Positions 18,474 through 28,300 are shown, numbered from the stretch's first letter. The stretch: 64,000 bases of DNA from Mucilaginibacter sabulilitoris (GCF_034262375.1 NZ_CP139558.1:6076001-6140000), one strand, 5' to 3'. Notes: generated from the letters alone by a model not told the origin. Translations and numbers: made by a program.

Positions 18474-19178
18474 TTATTTTTTCATCTGCTCAAGTTTATC
18501 AAAATGGGGCTTTAAATGCTCATACATGCCTTGCCTAAACTGGTGTTTATCGCCCGATTTAAGCAGATCAACCAGATCATGATGAGAAACTTTACCAGAA
18601 ACTAGCTCTTTCTCCAGCTTTAATACATATTCAAATATGGGCAATAACATATTTTGGAAACGCTTGAGGGTATCGTTTCCGGCAATTTCATAAAGTTTAC
18701 CATGAAAAGCAATTTCATTTTTTATCCGAAACCCCTGCTCACTCACTTTTGCTTCATTATTCACAATTGACTCCAATTCATGTAAATGCTTATCATTAAG
18801 GTTGATAAATAGGATATCGGCAAGCCCCATTTCAAGTACCAATCTGAGTTCAAATAAATCCTGCAGGGTTTCCTCCGTAATAATCAACGGATCCAGCACC
18901 CGTTCAAAAACACCAAGAATATCAGGGCTGGCTAATATCATCCCTCTCTTTTTCCGGGATTCTATCATACCAAGCATCCTTAAACGACTTAAAGCTTCGC
19001 GCACCACATTGCGGCTTACACCCAATGCCTCAGCCAGTTCCAATTCTTTAGGCAACGAATCGCCAGGTTTAAAAAATTTCTTTTTGAAATAGTCACGCAA
19101 ACGCGATTCCACCACATCTGCCATCGTATCAGAAGAAATACGGCCAAGATCTCTATTTAGTTCAATTTGTTTCGACAT
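18474..19178 (-). CDS. GntR family regulator, FadR subfamily, of the sialic acid locus
   Basis: This 234-residue transcription factor has an N-terminal winged helix (about 15-85, with LPKELELAEALGVSRNVVREALSRLRMLGMIE) and an all-helical FCD ligand-binding domain (about 95-225, EIAFHGKLYEIAGND). FadR-type GntR proteins, such as E. coli NanR, usually repress sugar acid catabolic genes and let go when the effector binds. The gene precedes the sialidase and is divergent from the esterase. Four shared inverted repeats with a GT-N3-AC core surround it, one in front of its own start, so autoregulation and control of the whole locus are inferred. Confidence 0.88.
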   Translation of the reverse strand: MSKQIELNRDLGRISSDTMADVVESRLRDYFKKKFFKPGDSLPKELELAEALGVSRNVVREALSRLRMLGMIESRKKRGMILASPDILGVFERVLDPLIITEETLQDLFELRLVLEMGLADILFINLNDKHLHELESIVNNEAKVSEQGFRIKNEIAFHGKLYEIAGNDTLKRFQNMLLPIFEYVLKLEKELVSGKVSHHDLVDLLKSGDKHQFRQGMYEHLKPHFDKLEQMKK

Positions 19179-19218
19179 ACATGCATTACGCTTTGAGCGT
19201 CAAAAATGGTGTTTATTT

Positions 19219-19231
19219 TATGTTGTACAAA
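19219..19231. promoter_or_regulatory. Predicted GntR operator in front of the regulator gene
   Basis: TATGT-TGT-ACAAA, one base off the perfect inverted repeat found at the three other sites, 41 bases upstream of the regulator start. A near-match -7 element (minus strand CATTTTTG, 19201-19208) lies just downstream, so this site probably mediates autoregulation. Confidence 0.6.
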
Positions 19232-19368
19232 AGAATATATTGTAATTCGTACACGAAGTGGCTTTTATTACACTACCTATATCAGATAGTGAAAGCAAAC
19301 GTAATCTGCTTACTTGTTTCAAATACCAATGTTCAAAAATATAAAATTTAGGTTATACGATTTATTAT

Positions 19369-19381
19369 TATGTTGGACATA
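19369..19381. promoter_or_regulatory. Predicted GntR operator of the esterase promoter
   Basis: Inverted repeat TATGT-TGG-ACATA. Its central TTG (19373-19375) is 20 bases upstream of the -7 element at 19396, so the operator covers the -33 box, the same geometry as at the sialidase promoter. Confidence 0.7.
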
Positions 19382-19395
19382 AAAACAAAATATAT

Positions 19396-19403
19396 TATGT
19401 TTG
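19396..19403 (+). promoter_or_regulatory. -7 promoter element of the esterase gene
   Basis: TATGTTTG matches TAnnTTTG fully, with a TTG 20 bases upstream inside the operator. It predicts a very short leader before the ATG at 19422 and rules out the in-frame TTG codon at 19401 as the start. Confidence 0.55.
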
Positions 19404-19421
19404 CGTGCCAACTATAAATTT

Positions 19422-20351
19422 ATGAAAACAATTTTAATGATTTCTGCTACCATTGCATTAAGTGCATGCTATATATCTGTAAAAGCGCAGATGGTAATAC
19501 CGCTTTATAAAACAATACCGAATTCAAAACCAAATAACATTGTTGAAAAATCAGACAGTACTTCGGTACGTGGCAAGGTAAGTAATGTAGTTTTACCTAC
19601 CATTACGGCTTATCTGCCCGAAAAATCAGCAGCAAACGGCGTAGCGGTGATCATATGCCCCGGCGGAGGCTATAGTTACCTGGTTGTTAATCATGAGGGA
19701 AAAGATGTGGCGCAGGAATTTGTTAAACGGGGCATAGCGGCTTTTGTATTAAAGTACAGGTTACCAAATGATCTGATCATGATCAATAAAGAAATAGGGC
19801 CGCTTCAGGATGCGCAACAAGCCATTAAAATTGTACGTGAGCGCGCCGTAGAATGGCATATTGACCCGGCTAAAGTGGGTATCATGGGCTTTTCGGCCGG
19901 GGGGCATGTAGCCTCTACCTTATCAACGCATTATCAAAAAAGTGTGATTGATAATCCTTTTAACATCAGCCTCCGTCCTGATTTCTCATTGCTCATTTAT
20001 CCCGTTATCACCTTTCAGGACAGCATTTTGCACAAAGGATCAAAGAAAGCCTTGATTGGAGAAAACGCGTCAGTTGAAAAGGTTAATGAATACTCCAATG
20101 AACTGCAGGTTACAACAGATACGCCGCCGGCTTTTATTGTACATTGCTCTGACGACCAGGTTGTCCCGGTTGCGAATAGCGTAAATTATTATACTGCTCT
20201 ACAAAAACATCATGTAAAAGCCGAATTACATATATATGAAGCCGGAGGCCATGGGTTTGGAATGCACAATGCAACAACATCAGACAATTGGATGGACCGC
20301 TGCTTTAACTGGATAGCAGCAAATAAGCTATTCAGCGAACCGCAGAAATAA
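19422..20351 (+). CDS. Secreted alpha/beta-hydrolase esterase, possible sialate O-acetylesterase
   Basis: This 309-residue protein has an N-terminal export signal (MKTILMISATIALSACYISVKAQ; either a type I signal or a lipobox at LSAC). The alpha/beta-hydrolase fold carries the oxyanion block CPGGGYSYL, the nucleophile elbow GFSAGGH (Ser158), the acid CSDDQVVP (Asp244 or Asp245) and the His in AGGHGFGM (His277). It belongs to the broad acetyl-xylan and feruloyl esterase-like group. The shared GntR operator suggests that it serves the sialic acid locus, most simply by removing O-acetyl groups that block sialidase or lyase, as EstA/NanS do elsewhere. That substrate is inferred from context only. 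The start was chosen because a promoter element covers the codon at 19401. Confidence 0.75.
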   Translation: MKTILMISATIALSACYISVKAQMVIPLYKTIPNSKPNNIVEKSDSTSVRGKVSNVVLPTITAYLPEKSAANGVAVIICPGGGYSYLVVNHEGKDVAQEFVKRGIAAFVLKYRLPNDLIMINKEIGPLQDAQQAIKIVRERAVEWHIDPAKVGIMGFSAGGHVASTLSTHYQKSVIDNPFNISLRPDFSLLIYPVITFQDSILHKGSKKALIGENASVEKVNEYSNELQVTTDTPPAFIVHCSDDQVVPVANSVNYYTALQKHHVKAELHIYEAGGHGFGMHNATTSDNWMDRCFNWIAANKLFSEPQK

Positions 20352-20361
20352 CTCATATAAT

Positions 20362-21915
20362 TTAAGGTATCCACCCGGATTTTTTCAGGAATTCGATCAG
20401 GCGAGGGTCTGTGGTAGACATGGCCGGGAGCCAAATATCGATACGTTCACGGCTCCACCAAAGTCCTTGTTTATTGTTTGAATTAACAAACCGGTACCGG
20501 TACAAAACAGCCCGGACATATTTCGGCGGTTTACCGGCAAACGGATTACCTGCAAATAAACTTATCGCACCCGGATCATTATGAAGCAGTTTCCATACCA
20601 GGTTCAGCGTCCATGGGTATTCATTGGGAGACGACATGGCAGCAAACCACATTTGCCAGTCTAACCGCAACTGATAAGGCGCTATTTGAGGAGGCATTTT
20701 GTTAAGCTCAACCGGTAAACCTTTGTATATATAGGGTTTCCAGTTGGTTTCGTTTGTAGGATTGTTGTCCATTGTTCCTTCAAATATCACATTTAAGCGT
20801 TCTTGTCCCACACCTCCAAACGCGCCATACGTGTTTACCAGATCCAATGGATCAAAAGAGGTATTCATAACTTGTCCGGGCGAGAGCAGGTTCATCGCCG
20901 GCTGTATGCTAAGCAATGAAATAACCCCGGCTACACACCAAGATGTAATTACACTGGTTTTGGATGGCTGGGCATTACCGGCAGCCGCCTCTGCCTTCCG
21001 GACAAGCACACGGGGAAGCAGTCTGGACCAGAAACTATCATCAAAGCAAGCTAAAGCAGGAACAATGGTTAACCAGTTTAAAAACGAGAGGTTTCCGCTA
21101 AGGATAATACTAATCTGGAATAATACGATAATCACTCCCGCAATATGCCGTGCAATTCGGGGCCAGAATATAAACCATGGTGCAACAAGCTCAGCCAGCC
21201 AATTGAACCACACCCCTATTTTCAAAAATATATGTGGCAGAAAATGGAACCACCGGCTCAACGGACCAGGGATAGGCTGTGTTTCAAAATGATAATAAAG
21301 GGCTGTTCCATTACGCCATATTTTATCTCCCCGGAACTTGATCAACCCGGAACCAAGCATAATGCGGAAGCTAAGCCAACGAAATAAAACAATGATTGGC
21401 AAAGGTGGCGCATGCTTTGGAAATGGGCGGGGATCAAACAGCGGACAAAGAAAAATCGCAAGAAACCCGGTTTCGTTAAGCTGTATTTCCCAGCCGTAAC
21501 CATACCATTCTTGCCCGGCATGAACAAAAGACATATATAAAAACCACAAAACGGCAAGCATTGGACCATTCGCGAAACCTGCTATTACTACACAGGAAAT
21601 TATAAACCCAACCCAGGCTACGGTTAAGAGCGCGATGTCGGAATGCCAAAACCAAAATAACGACGGTAGCCTTACAAAGCCGGCGCCCGTTGAACCCAAC
21701 GCCTGACTTACCTGTTTTAAGTAAACATCTACCGGGAGAAGCCCGTGACTGCCTATTAACGGAACGATCTGATTAATAGCTACCAGGAATGCAACGGCAT
21801 AAACAAGCCCGAGTAATCGAAGAATAACGAAGCGGGTAAGCCAATAGGTTGGGCGGGCATCCGAACTGTAAAAAGCGCTTAAAGAATCACTATCTATGTT
21901 GTTTGTCACTTCCAT
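20362..21915 (-). CDS. Lipase maturation factor (LMF1) family membrane protein
   Basis: This 517-residue protein has many hydrophobic helices in its first two thirds and a soluble C-terminal part. Family-like blocks are SHGLLPVDVYLKQV near residue 55, HAGQEWYGYGWEIQLNETGF near 130, SFRIMLGSGLIKFRGDKIW near 185, YYHFETQPIPGPLSRWFH, and a C-terminal PYQLRLDWQMWFAAM. In vertebrates LMF1 is an ER protein needed for folding of lipoprotein lipase; the role of bacterial homologues is unknown to me. The gene converges with the esterase (stops 10 bases apart). Its start codon lies between two perfect 16-bp inverted arms. It has no obvious link to the sialic acid or fructan loci on either side. Confidence 0.8.
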   Translation of the reverse strand: MEVTNNIDSDSLSAFYSSDARPTYWLTRFVILRLLGLVYAVAFLVAINQIVPLIGSHGLLPVDVYLKQVSQALGSTGAGFVRLPSLFWFWHSDIALLTVAWVGFIISCVVIAGFANGPMLAVLWFLYMSFVHAGQEWYGYGWEIQLNETGFLAIFLCPLFDPRPFPKHAPPLPIIVLFRWLSFRIMLGSGLIKFRGDKIWRNGTALYYHFETQPIPGPLSRWFHFLPHIFLKIGVWFNWLAELVAPWFIFWPRIARHIAGVIIVLFQISIILSGNLSFLNWLTIVPALACFDDSFWSRLLPRVLVRKAEAAAGNAQPSKTSVITSWCVAGVISLLSIQPAMNLLSPGQVMNTSFDPLDLVNTYGAFGGVGQERLNVIFEGTMDNNPTNETNWKPYIYKGLPVELNKMPPQIAPYQLRLDWQMWFAAMSSPNEYPWTLNLVWKLLHNDPGAISLFAGNPFAGKPPKYVRAVLYRYRFVNSNNKQGLWWSRERIDIWLPAMSTTDPRLIEFLKKSGWIP

Positions 21916-21941
21916 TGTAGTTTATTTCTTTAAGCGCTTTT
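21871..21941. repeat. Perfect 16-bp inverted repeat spanning the LMF-family start codon
   Basis: The arms are AAAAGCGCTTAAAGAA (21871-21886) and TTCTTTAAGCGCTTTT (21926-21941), exact reverse complements with a 39-base spacer that contains the ATG (21913-21915). Each arm also holds the 8-bp palindrome AAGCGCTT. In mRNA it could fold into a long stem with the start codon in the loop; as DNA it could be two protein-binding sites. Confidence 0.75.
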
Positions 21942-22056
21942 CCTGTTAAGCCGCGTTGCGAATTATAAAATCAAATCTCTATTTCATTTAATAACAAGTT
22001 ACAGATCATTTATGATTTAATTCCAATAAATTTTATTCGCTACTTAACTTTACAGA

Positions 22057-23580
22057 TTATTTCAACTCGCGAATTCTTAAGTCTTTGAGTGTTGCCTTTC
22101 CTTCGGCAAACACAGAAACACCGGTTGCATCTTTATCAGGATAGATCATGGTAGATATTACTTTTTCCCCATCATTACCAAACACTTCCAGTGATGATTT
22201 ATCTACCAGGACTTTCATTTTAACAACGCCGTTAACAGCTTTCATCGGGGCTGTTTGAACCAGGTTTACAGCCTGCTTATTTTCCCTTTCTGATGAACTG
22301 CAATCAATAAACAGTTGTTGTTTTTCTGCATCATACCCTACAACTACTTTTTTTGACTGGTCATTATTTGCAACAACATTAAAGCCAACTTTTTTTGAAT
22401 CATTGATCAAAAACTCGGCCTCTATCCAAATAGAGTTACTATCAAAAGCTCCTTTTTTTGATAAGGTGATAGCCTTATTATCTACATCAATATTTTTCTT
22501 GGAAAGCACACTCCCTTTTGTCACTTTTGATAACCCTTTGCTAAGCATTGCGGGCGGATCCTGGAATAACCTGACACCTTCTTCGGTTGTTTTCAGGGTA
22601 AGATCATGCGGAATTGACATTTGTCCCTTCCACGGATAAGTTTCCTGCTTGCCGTTTTGTAGCCAGCCTATCAGGAGCTTTTTATTTGCAGGTGCATCAC
22701 GCCAGGCTATGGCCGCATAAAAGGCATCGCCGTAATCAACTGTTAATACTTTATCATCCGAGTTATCATTTTTAAAGGTTGTGCCGTCAAAATCACCAAC
22801 ATAATATTGCATTAGCGGGCCATGATCACCGCCACATGAAACAAAAAGCACCCACTTGGTTTTTTGAGGATCGTTATCAACTGTTATTGGAAGTAATGAT
22901 GGGCATTCCCATCCGTTTCTGGTATAACCCGACGGGCCAAAATCGCTCAGCTTCGTCCACTCCTTTAAGTTTTTTGAACCATAAATACGTACCATGTGTT
23001 CATCAACCATAGCAACAGTCATAATCCATTGCTTTGTCGGCTCGTGCCAAAACACATTAGGGTCGCGAAAGTCGCGTTTATTCAAATCAATTACGGGGTT
23101 GGCTGCATATTGTTTATAGGTTAAACCATTATCAAGGCTATAAGCTATAAACTGCGATTCCTTTTTTTGCTTTGGCTGGTCGGCGGTAAAAATGGCAACC
23201 AACGGGGGTTTGCCGTTTGTACCAAAGCCACTGGTGTTATTCTTATCCTCAACCACCGATCCAGAGTATATCCAGGTGGTAGTATCCTTGCTCATAACTT
23301 CCGGAATAGCTACCGGCAGGTTTTTCCAGTTTATCAGGTCTGTACTGGTGGCATGTCCCCAGCTCATGTGCCCCCATTTGTTTTCAAATGGGTTATGCTG
23401 ATAATATAATTGAAACTCGCCATTTAAAACTATTAACCCGTTTGGATCATTTGTCCAGTTAGTTGGCGGCGAAAAATGGTATACAGGTCTCCATTGTGGA
23501 GTAGGGGTTTTAGTTTCCTGAGCGTATGATTTTAAAGCTAAGGCGATAAAAAGTACACCTATAATTTTAATTCTGATCAT
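22057..23580 (-). CDS. GH32 fructan hydrolase (levanase/inulinase/invertase type)
   Basis: This 507-residue secreted enzyme has a signal peptide (VLFIALALKSYAQ). The three GH32 catalytic motifs are visible: NWTNDPNG with nucleophile Asp45, FRDPNVFW with Asp173 as transition-state stabiliser, and WECPSLL with acid/base Glu225. A C-terminal beta-sandwich follows (about 350-507, with VDKSSLEVFGNDGE). It hydrolyses beta-fructosyl linkages, giving fructose that the PfkB kinase and MFS transporter of the same locus can use. It follows susD by 45 bases as the last gene of the operon. Endo- or exo-action on levan or inulin cannot be decided from sequence. I saw no lipobox, so it is probably periplasmic or secreted. 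Confidence 0.92.
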   Translation of the reverse strand: MIRIKIIGVLFIALALKSYAQETKTPTPQWRPVYHFSPPTNWTNDPNGLIVLNGEFQLYYQHNPFENKWGHMSWGHATSTDLINWKNLPVAIPEVMSKDTTTWIYSGSVVEDKNNTSGFGTNGKPPLVAIFTADQPKQKKESQFIAYSLDNGLTYKQYAANPVIDLNKRDFRDPNVFWHEPTKQWIMTVAMVDEHMVRIYGSKNLKEWTKLSDFGPSGYTRNGWECPSLLPITVDNDPQKTKWVLFVSCGGDHGPLMQYYVGDFDGTTFKNDNSDDKVLTVDYGDAFYAAIAWRDAPANKKLLIGWLQNGKQETYPWKGQMSIPHDLTLKTTEEGVRLFQDPPAMLSKGLSKVTKGSVLSKKNIDVDNKAITLSKKGAFDSNSIWIEAEFLINDSKKVGFNVVANNDQSKKVVVGYDAEKQQLFIDCSSSERENKQAVNLVQTAPMKAVNGVVKMKVLVDKSSLEVFGNDGEKVISTMIYPDKDATGVSVFAEGKATLKDLRIRELK

Positions 23581-23625
23581 GTTATATAGAAATTTAGATA
23601 ATGAATAATCTGGTTATGATTGATA

Positions 23626-25344
23626 CTACCAACCCTGGTTTTGTTTATACAATCCTTTACTAAAGTTAATCTGATTTAGCGGAATTGGCATATACTCGTC
23701 CCTGTTCTTTTTAAATACGGCGTCCTGTAAATGCGATTTTCTTGTTTTCTCTACTGCAAAATAGCTATTCATATAGTCTGCTGCAATACCCCAGCGCACC
23801 AGGTCAAAAAAGCGGTAACCTTCCATAGCAAACTCTAACCGGCGTTCAAAACGCATTGCCTGTCTTGCAAAATCCTGTGTCCAGTTACAATTTACCCCTG
23901 GTTTGTAAATATCAATTTTGTAATTGGATATTGCACTGCCATTAGCTTGTTTCAATAACGATTCGCTGTTCAATGCCCGCTGGCGGATCTGGTTAATAAG
24001 CGGTACTGCTTCCAATTGCCTTCCCAATTCAATCAAGGCCTCCGCCTTAAATAATAGCACATCGGCATAACGGATAATTGCCCAGTTTTTTCCGCTCGAC
24101 ATAAATGGTGGGAATTTTTTGAATGCCGCATCATCGGGTAAAACAGTTTCTTTCATGCTCAGGTGTGGTCCATAAACCTGCGGAGCACGGGCCCATGAGG
24201 TTTGAAAGATAAAGCTCGCACGGTATTTATAAGGGTGCCCAGGTGTGGCTACGGTATGATCTATTCGCGGATCAAACGAATTGGTTTTGTAATCGCCACT
24301 TGGCTCAATATCGTTATTATTAAAAGTACCAAACATAGGCAAACCGGTATTATCTGTTTTAAACGCATTGATAAGGTTATTGCTCGGAACGTGAAAGCCG
24401 CAGCAGCCATACTCCTGGTTCATAGGATAATTAAGCTCATGACCAAAATCCTCGCGTCCCTGTGGGGTACCATCATTTATAGAATATTGAATAGCAAAAA
24501 CAGATTCCTTACCGTTTTCATACTGTGATAAAAAGTTGTTGGCAAAATCGGGCAGCAGTGCGTAAGCGCCTGAATTGATAACATCATCGCATAAGCTGTT
24601 AACCTCAGTAAGTTTAGCCTGGTCAATTCCGGTTACATTGTTATTATCATCCTGCGTATAAGCATGGTACAATAGCGCTTTAGCCAGGTATGCCTCAGCG
24701 GCATATTTATTGGCCCTGCCCACTTCCGGCTGTGTTTTTGGCAAACTGGCCACGCCGGCACGAAAATCATCTTCAATTTTTTTCCATAAAGCATCGTCGG
24801 TTAATGCCCGGTTTGAAATTGTCGGGTAATCGGTTTTAGCTACATTTTCATCAATATAAGGTACATACTTAAACAATATTTTTAGTAGGAAATAAAAGTG
24901 CCCGCGTAGAAAACGAAGTTCACCCTGCCTTACTGCTTTATTCGGAAAATCTGTTTCAGATATAACATTTACTCGGCTTAACGCATCATTTACTCTGCCA
25001 ATGCCTACATAAATCCTAAACCAAAGGGCATCGGTAGGTCCGTAATCTACACGGTTAAGTGAAAATGTTTCGTACCCATGAAATTCGCTGACATCGCCGG
25101 GGCCATCACCGCCTTTGTACGCGTCGCCGCTTCTGATACTGCCGTAAGGCCACATACTGCTATAAGGGGTCATGTACTCATCATTACCCAAAGCCGAATA
25201 GGCGGCAATAACCATTTTATCAACATTGGCAGGCGTATTTAAATCGCTGCTTGCTGCTGTGCCTTGTGGCACCGTATCGAGTGTTTTCTTGCACGATAGC
25301 AGGCAAACACAAACTAAAGCTGCTATATATATTTTACTTTTCAT
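23626..25344 (-). CDS. SusD-family lipoprotein (fructan PUL 1)
   Basis: This 572-residue lipoprotein has a lipobox (VCLLSC) and SusD features: TAASSDLNTPANVDKMVIAAYS near the N-terminus, KAVRQGELRFLRGHFYFLLKI, and the C-terminal RRLEFAMEGYRFFDLVRWG block. It pairs with the SusC gene 19 bases upstream. Its sequence is clearly related over the full length to the SusD at 40623-42338, with shared motifs such as GSMRSGDAYKGGDG (GSIRSGDAYKGGDG here). The GH32 and fructokinase context implies binding of fructan or fructo-oligosaccharides at the cell surface. Confidence 0.92.
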   Translation of the reverse strand: MKSKIYIAALVCVCLLSCKKTLDTVPQGTAASSDLNTPANVDKMVIAAYSALGNDEYMTPYSSMWPYGSIRSGDAYKGGDGPGDVSEFHGYETFSLNRVDYGPTDALWFRIYVGIGRVNDALSRVNVISETDFPNKAVRQGELRFLRGHFYFLLKILFKYVPYIDENVAKTDYPTISNRALTDDALWKKIEDDFRAGVASLPKTQPEVGRANKYAAEAYLAKALLYHAYTQDDNNNVTGIDQAKLTEVNSLCDDVINSGAYALLPDFANNFLSQYENGKESVFAIQYSINDGTPQGREDFGHELNYPMNQEYGCCGFHVPSNNLINAFKTDNTGLPMFGTFNNNDIEPSGDYKTNSFDPRIDHTVATPGHPYKYRASFIFQTSWARAPQVYGPHLSMKETVLPDDAAFKKFPPFMSSGKNWAIIRYADVLLFKAEALIELGRQLEAVPLINQIRQRALNSESLLKQANGSAISNYKIDIYKPGVNCNWTQDFARQAMRFERRLEFAMEGYRFFDLVRWGIAADYMNSYFAVEKTRKSHLQDAVFKKNRDEYMPIPLNQINFSKGLYKQNQGW

Positions 25345-25363
25345 GTCTTTATTTTCTAAATAT

Positions 25364-28300
25364 TTAAAAGGAAAAATTTACACCCACGGTACCAATAACC
25401 GGGATAGGATAAATGTTATTGGGGTTCTCGGGATCGATGGCTGTATAAGATTTACTTTTAACTGTAAACAGGTTACTGGCCTGCACATATACCCTTGCAG
25501 ATTTAACATTAATGCTTTTAAGAGCGTCTTTAAGGTTATATCCCAACTGTATGTTCCTTAATTTTAAATATGATCCGTTTTCAATATAATAGGTAGACGA
25601 GCGGCCTTCGTTATTCCTGTCAACCGTAGTTAATGCAGGGATAGTGGAGCCTGGGTTTTGAGGGGTCCAGGCGCTTAGGGTTCTTGTTCCCCAGTTTGCA
25701 CCTGGTGCTATTGATGAAAAATCGGTAAGGCCCTTATAAGTGTTATACTCCTGCACACCCTGCACGCCCTGTAAAAAGAATACCAGGTCAAACTGACGGA
25801 AGCTGACCGAGACATTCAATCCATAGGTAAAATCAGGATCTGTTGTGGCTATAAACTGCTGATCTTTACTGTCAATTATCCCATCACCGTTTAAGTCTTT
25901 GTACCTGATACGGCCTAAACCCTTACCTGGCTGCGCCGCTGAATTATCAACCTCAGCCTGCGACTTAAACAGACCATCAGCAACATATCCGTAAATGGAA
26001 TTAACCGAGCGGCCCAATATGGTTTGGTCGGTTCCGTTACCCGGATAGGAGGCTATAGCATCCTGCGGCAAGCTGGTTATCTTGTTGCGATATGCGGCTA
26101 CGTTACCCGTTAAGGTAAAAGCAAGATCATTTGACACTCGTCCGCTATAATTCAGTAAAAATTCAAAACCTGTATTCTTAACCGACGCCGCGTTTATGGT
26201 ACGATTACCCGCCTCGCCTAAAACGGCAAGATATGCGGGAGTAAGTAAAATGTCTTTGGTGTTTTTCACAAAATAATCGGCCGATCCGGTGATAGTATTA
26301 TCGAAAAGACCAAAATCTAACCCGAAGTTTGACTGTGTGGTAGTTTCCCATTTCAGGTTGTCATTGCCTTGTTGTATTTGTGTAAAGCCCGAAGGAAGCT
26401 GCCCTGTACCGGCACCACTGATATCATAAGCCGAACCCGATTCATAACCAAAGACGTGATTAATACCATAAATAGCCGAATAAAGCGTATAAGGCGCGTA
26501 GTAAGGGCTGGCCTGATTACCGGTTTGTCCGTAAGAATAGCGCAATTTCAAATCGGATATGGCAGAAATGTTATCTTTTATAAAACTTTCCTGACTCAAA
26601 CGCCAGCCAACAGAAACCGAAGGGAAAACGCCATACCTGTTATTCGCCCCAAACCTTGACGAACCGTCGCGACGCACTGTTACTGATGCCAGATATTTAT
26701 CATCGTAAGAATAATTAGCCTTACCAAAATAGGAAAGCAGGGAATAATTACCACCAGAACCCCCATTATCAATATTGGTTGATCCTGAGCTTAAATATGC
26801 ATAATCAATATTTTCCTCACCTACACCCTGCCTGGTTCCGTAAAAGCTTTGGTTTATATATTTAAGCTCTTCCTGGCCTGCCAAAACATCCAGCTTGTGC
26901 TTGCCTTTGTTTAAATTGTAAGTTAATGTATTGCTGAATATCCAGTTACCTTCATAGTTGGCGTTTTGATTTACCAGATTTGTTGGATCTGAAAGGAAGC
27001 CTGAAACGTATGATTTACGCAATGTACGGGCATAGTTACCGCTGTAATCGGCAGAGATGCTGGTACGGAAATTAAGACCTTTAATGATGTTTAATTCGGC
27101 ATAAGCATTGCCCAGTATCCGGCCAAAATTATTTTTGTTCTGTTTATTATCCTCAATTAACCTTACGGGGTTTTGCCTGTCGGCCATACCCGGGCCGGGA
27201 CCACCCCACCCTATTCCATCTACCGTATGCACCGGAACAGCCGGCTCTTCAATTTGCGATAGACTGGTAACGTCACCGGTTGGAATCAGCACATCTTTCA
27301 TATATGTGCCGGTAAAGGTTTCGCCAATCTTTAAACGGTTATTGAAAAAGTTATACTCGGAGTTAAAGCGCGCAGTAATCTTTTGATCATGAGTTTCTTT
27401 AATAACACCTTTATTATCATAATAGCTAACAGAAAACAGTGAATTACCTTTTTCGTTACCATTGGCTACCGATAAATTGTATGACTGAATGACTGATGTT
27501 TGTCCAATTTCGTCAAACCAGTTGGTATTGGCAGGCTTCATGGTTTTGGCGGCATCCAGAAACTCGGGCAGTATGACACTGTTAAGTACCGGGTTATTAT
27601 AATCCTTATTCCAATCGTACTGATAGGTTTGGTTCAGGTTAGGATCCAGCTTATCATTTACCGAAGCGCGCCAATAAGCTTCGCCGCGTTCCTGGGTATT
27701 TAATGTTTTTAATTTGCTGGTATAAAACTGCAATGAGGTGGACGCGTCGAAATTAATGCGGCTGTAACCGGCCTTTGCCTTTTTGGTAGTAACGATGATT
27801 ACACCTGCTGCTGCACGTGAACCATAAATAGAAGCCGATGCGGCATCTTTCAAAACCTGTATCGACTCTATATCACTTTGGTTAATTTCCTGTAAACCAC
27901 GTTGGGTTTGTACCCCGTCAATAATATAAAGCGGATCATTACCCGGAAGACCTGGTAAAGGCAATGTAGTATTACCGCGCACCCTTACGGTTGCACTACC
28001 ATTTGGCGAACCATCTGAGGTTATAAAAAGACCCGGTACACGCCCCTGTAAAGCCTTAATAGGGTTTCCTACCGGAATGTCTTTTATCTCGCTTACGTTC
28101 ACTACAGCTACCGCCCCGGTAATATCTTTCTTACGTTCTTTCTGATAACCGGTAACCACTACTTCGTTTAGGTTGGAATTACCTTCCAGCGTGATCTGTA
28201 AATTCTTCGTATCGGCAGCTACCTTAATCGTTTGAGTATTCAGGCCGATATAAGAAAACTTTAACGTTTGACCATTAATGGCTTGTATGGTAAATTTTCC

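Noticed and set aside
19246..19257. TTCGT-AC-ACGAA inverted repeat upstream of the GntR gene
   Set aside because: Perfect but short, occurs once, and does not match the TATGT-N3-ACATA consensus, so I did not add it to the operator set.
19401..19421. In-frame TTG codon as the start of the esterase
   Set aside because: It overlaps the predicted -7 element, while the ATG at 19422 is followed directly by a signal peptide.
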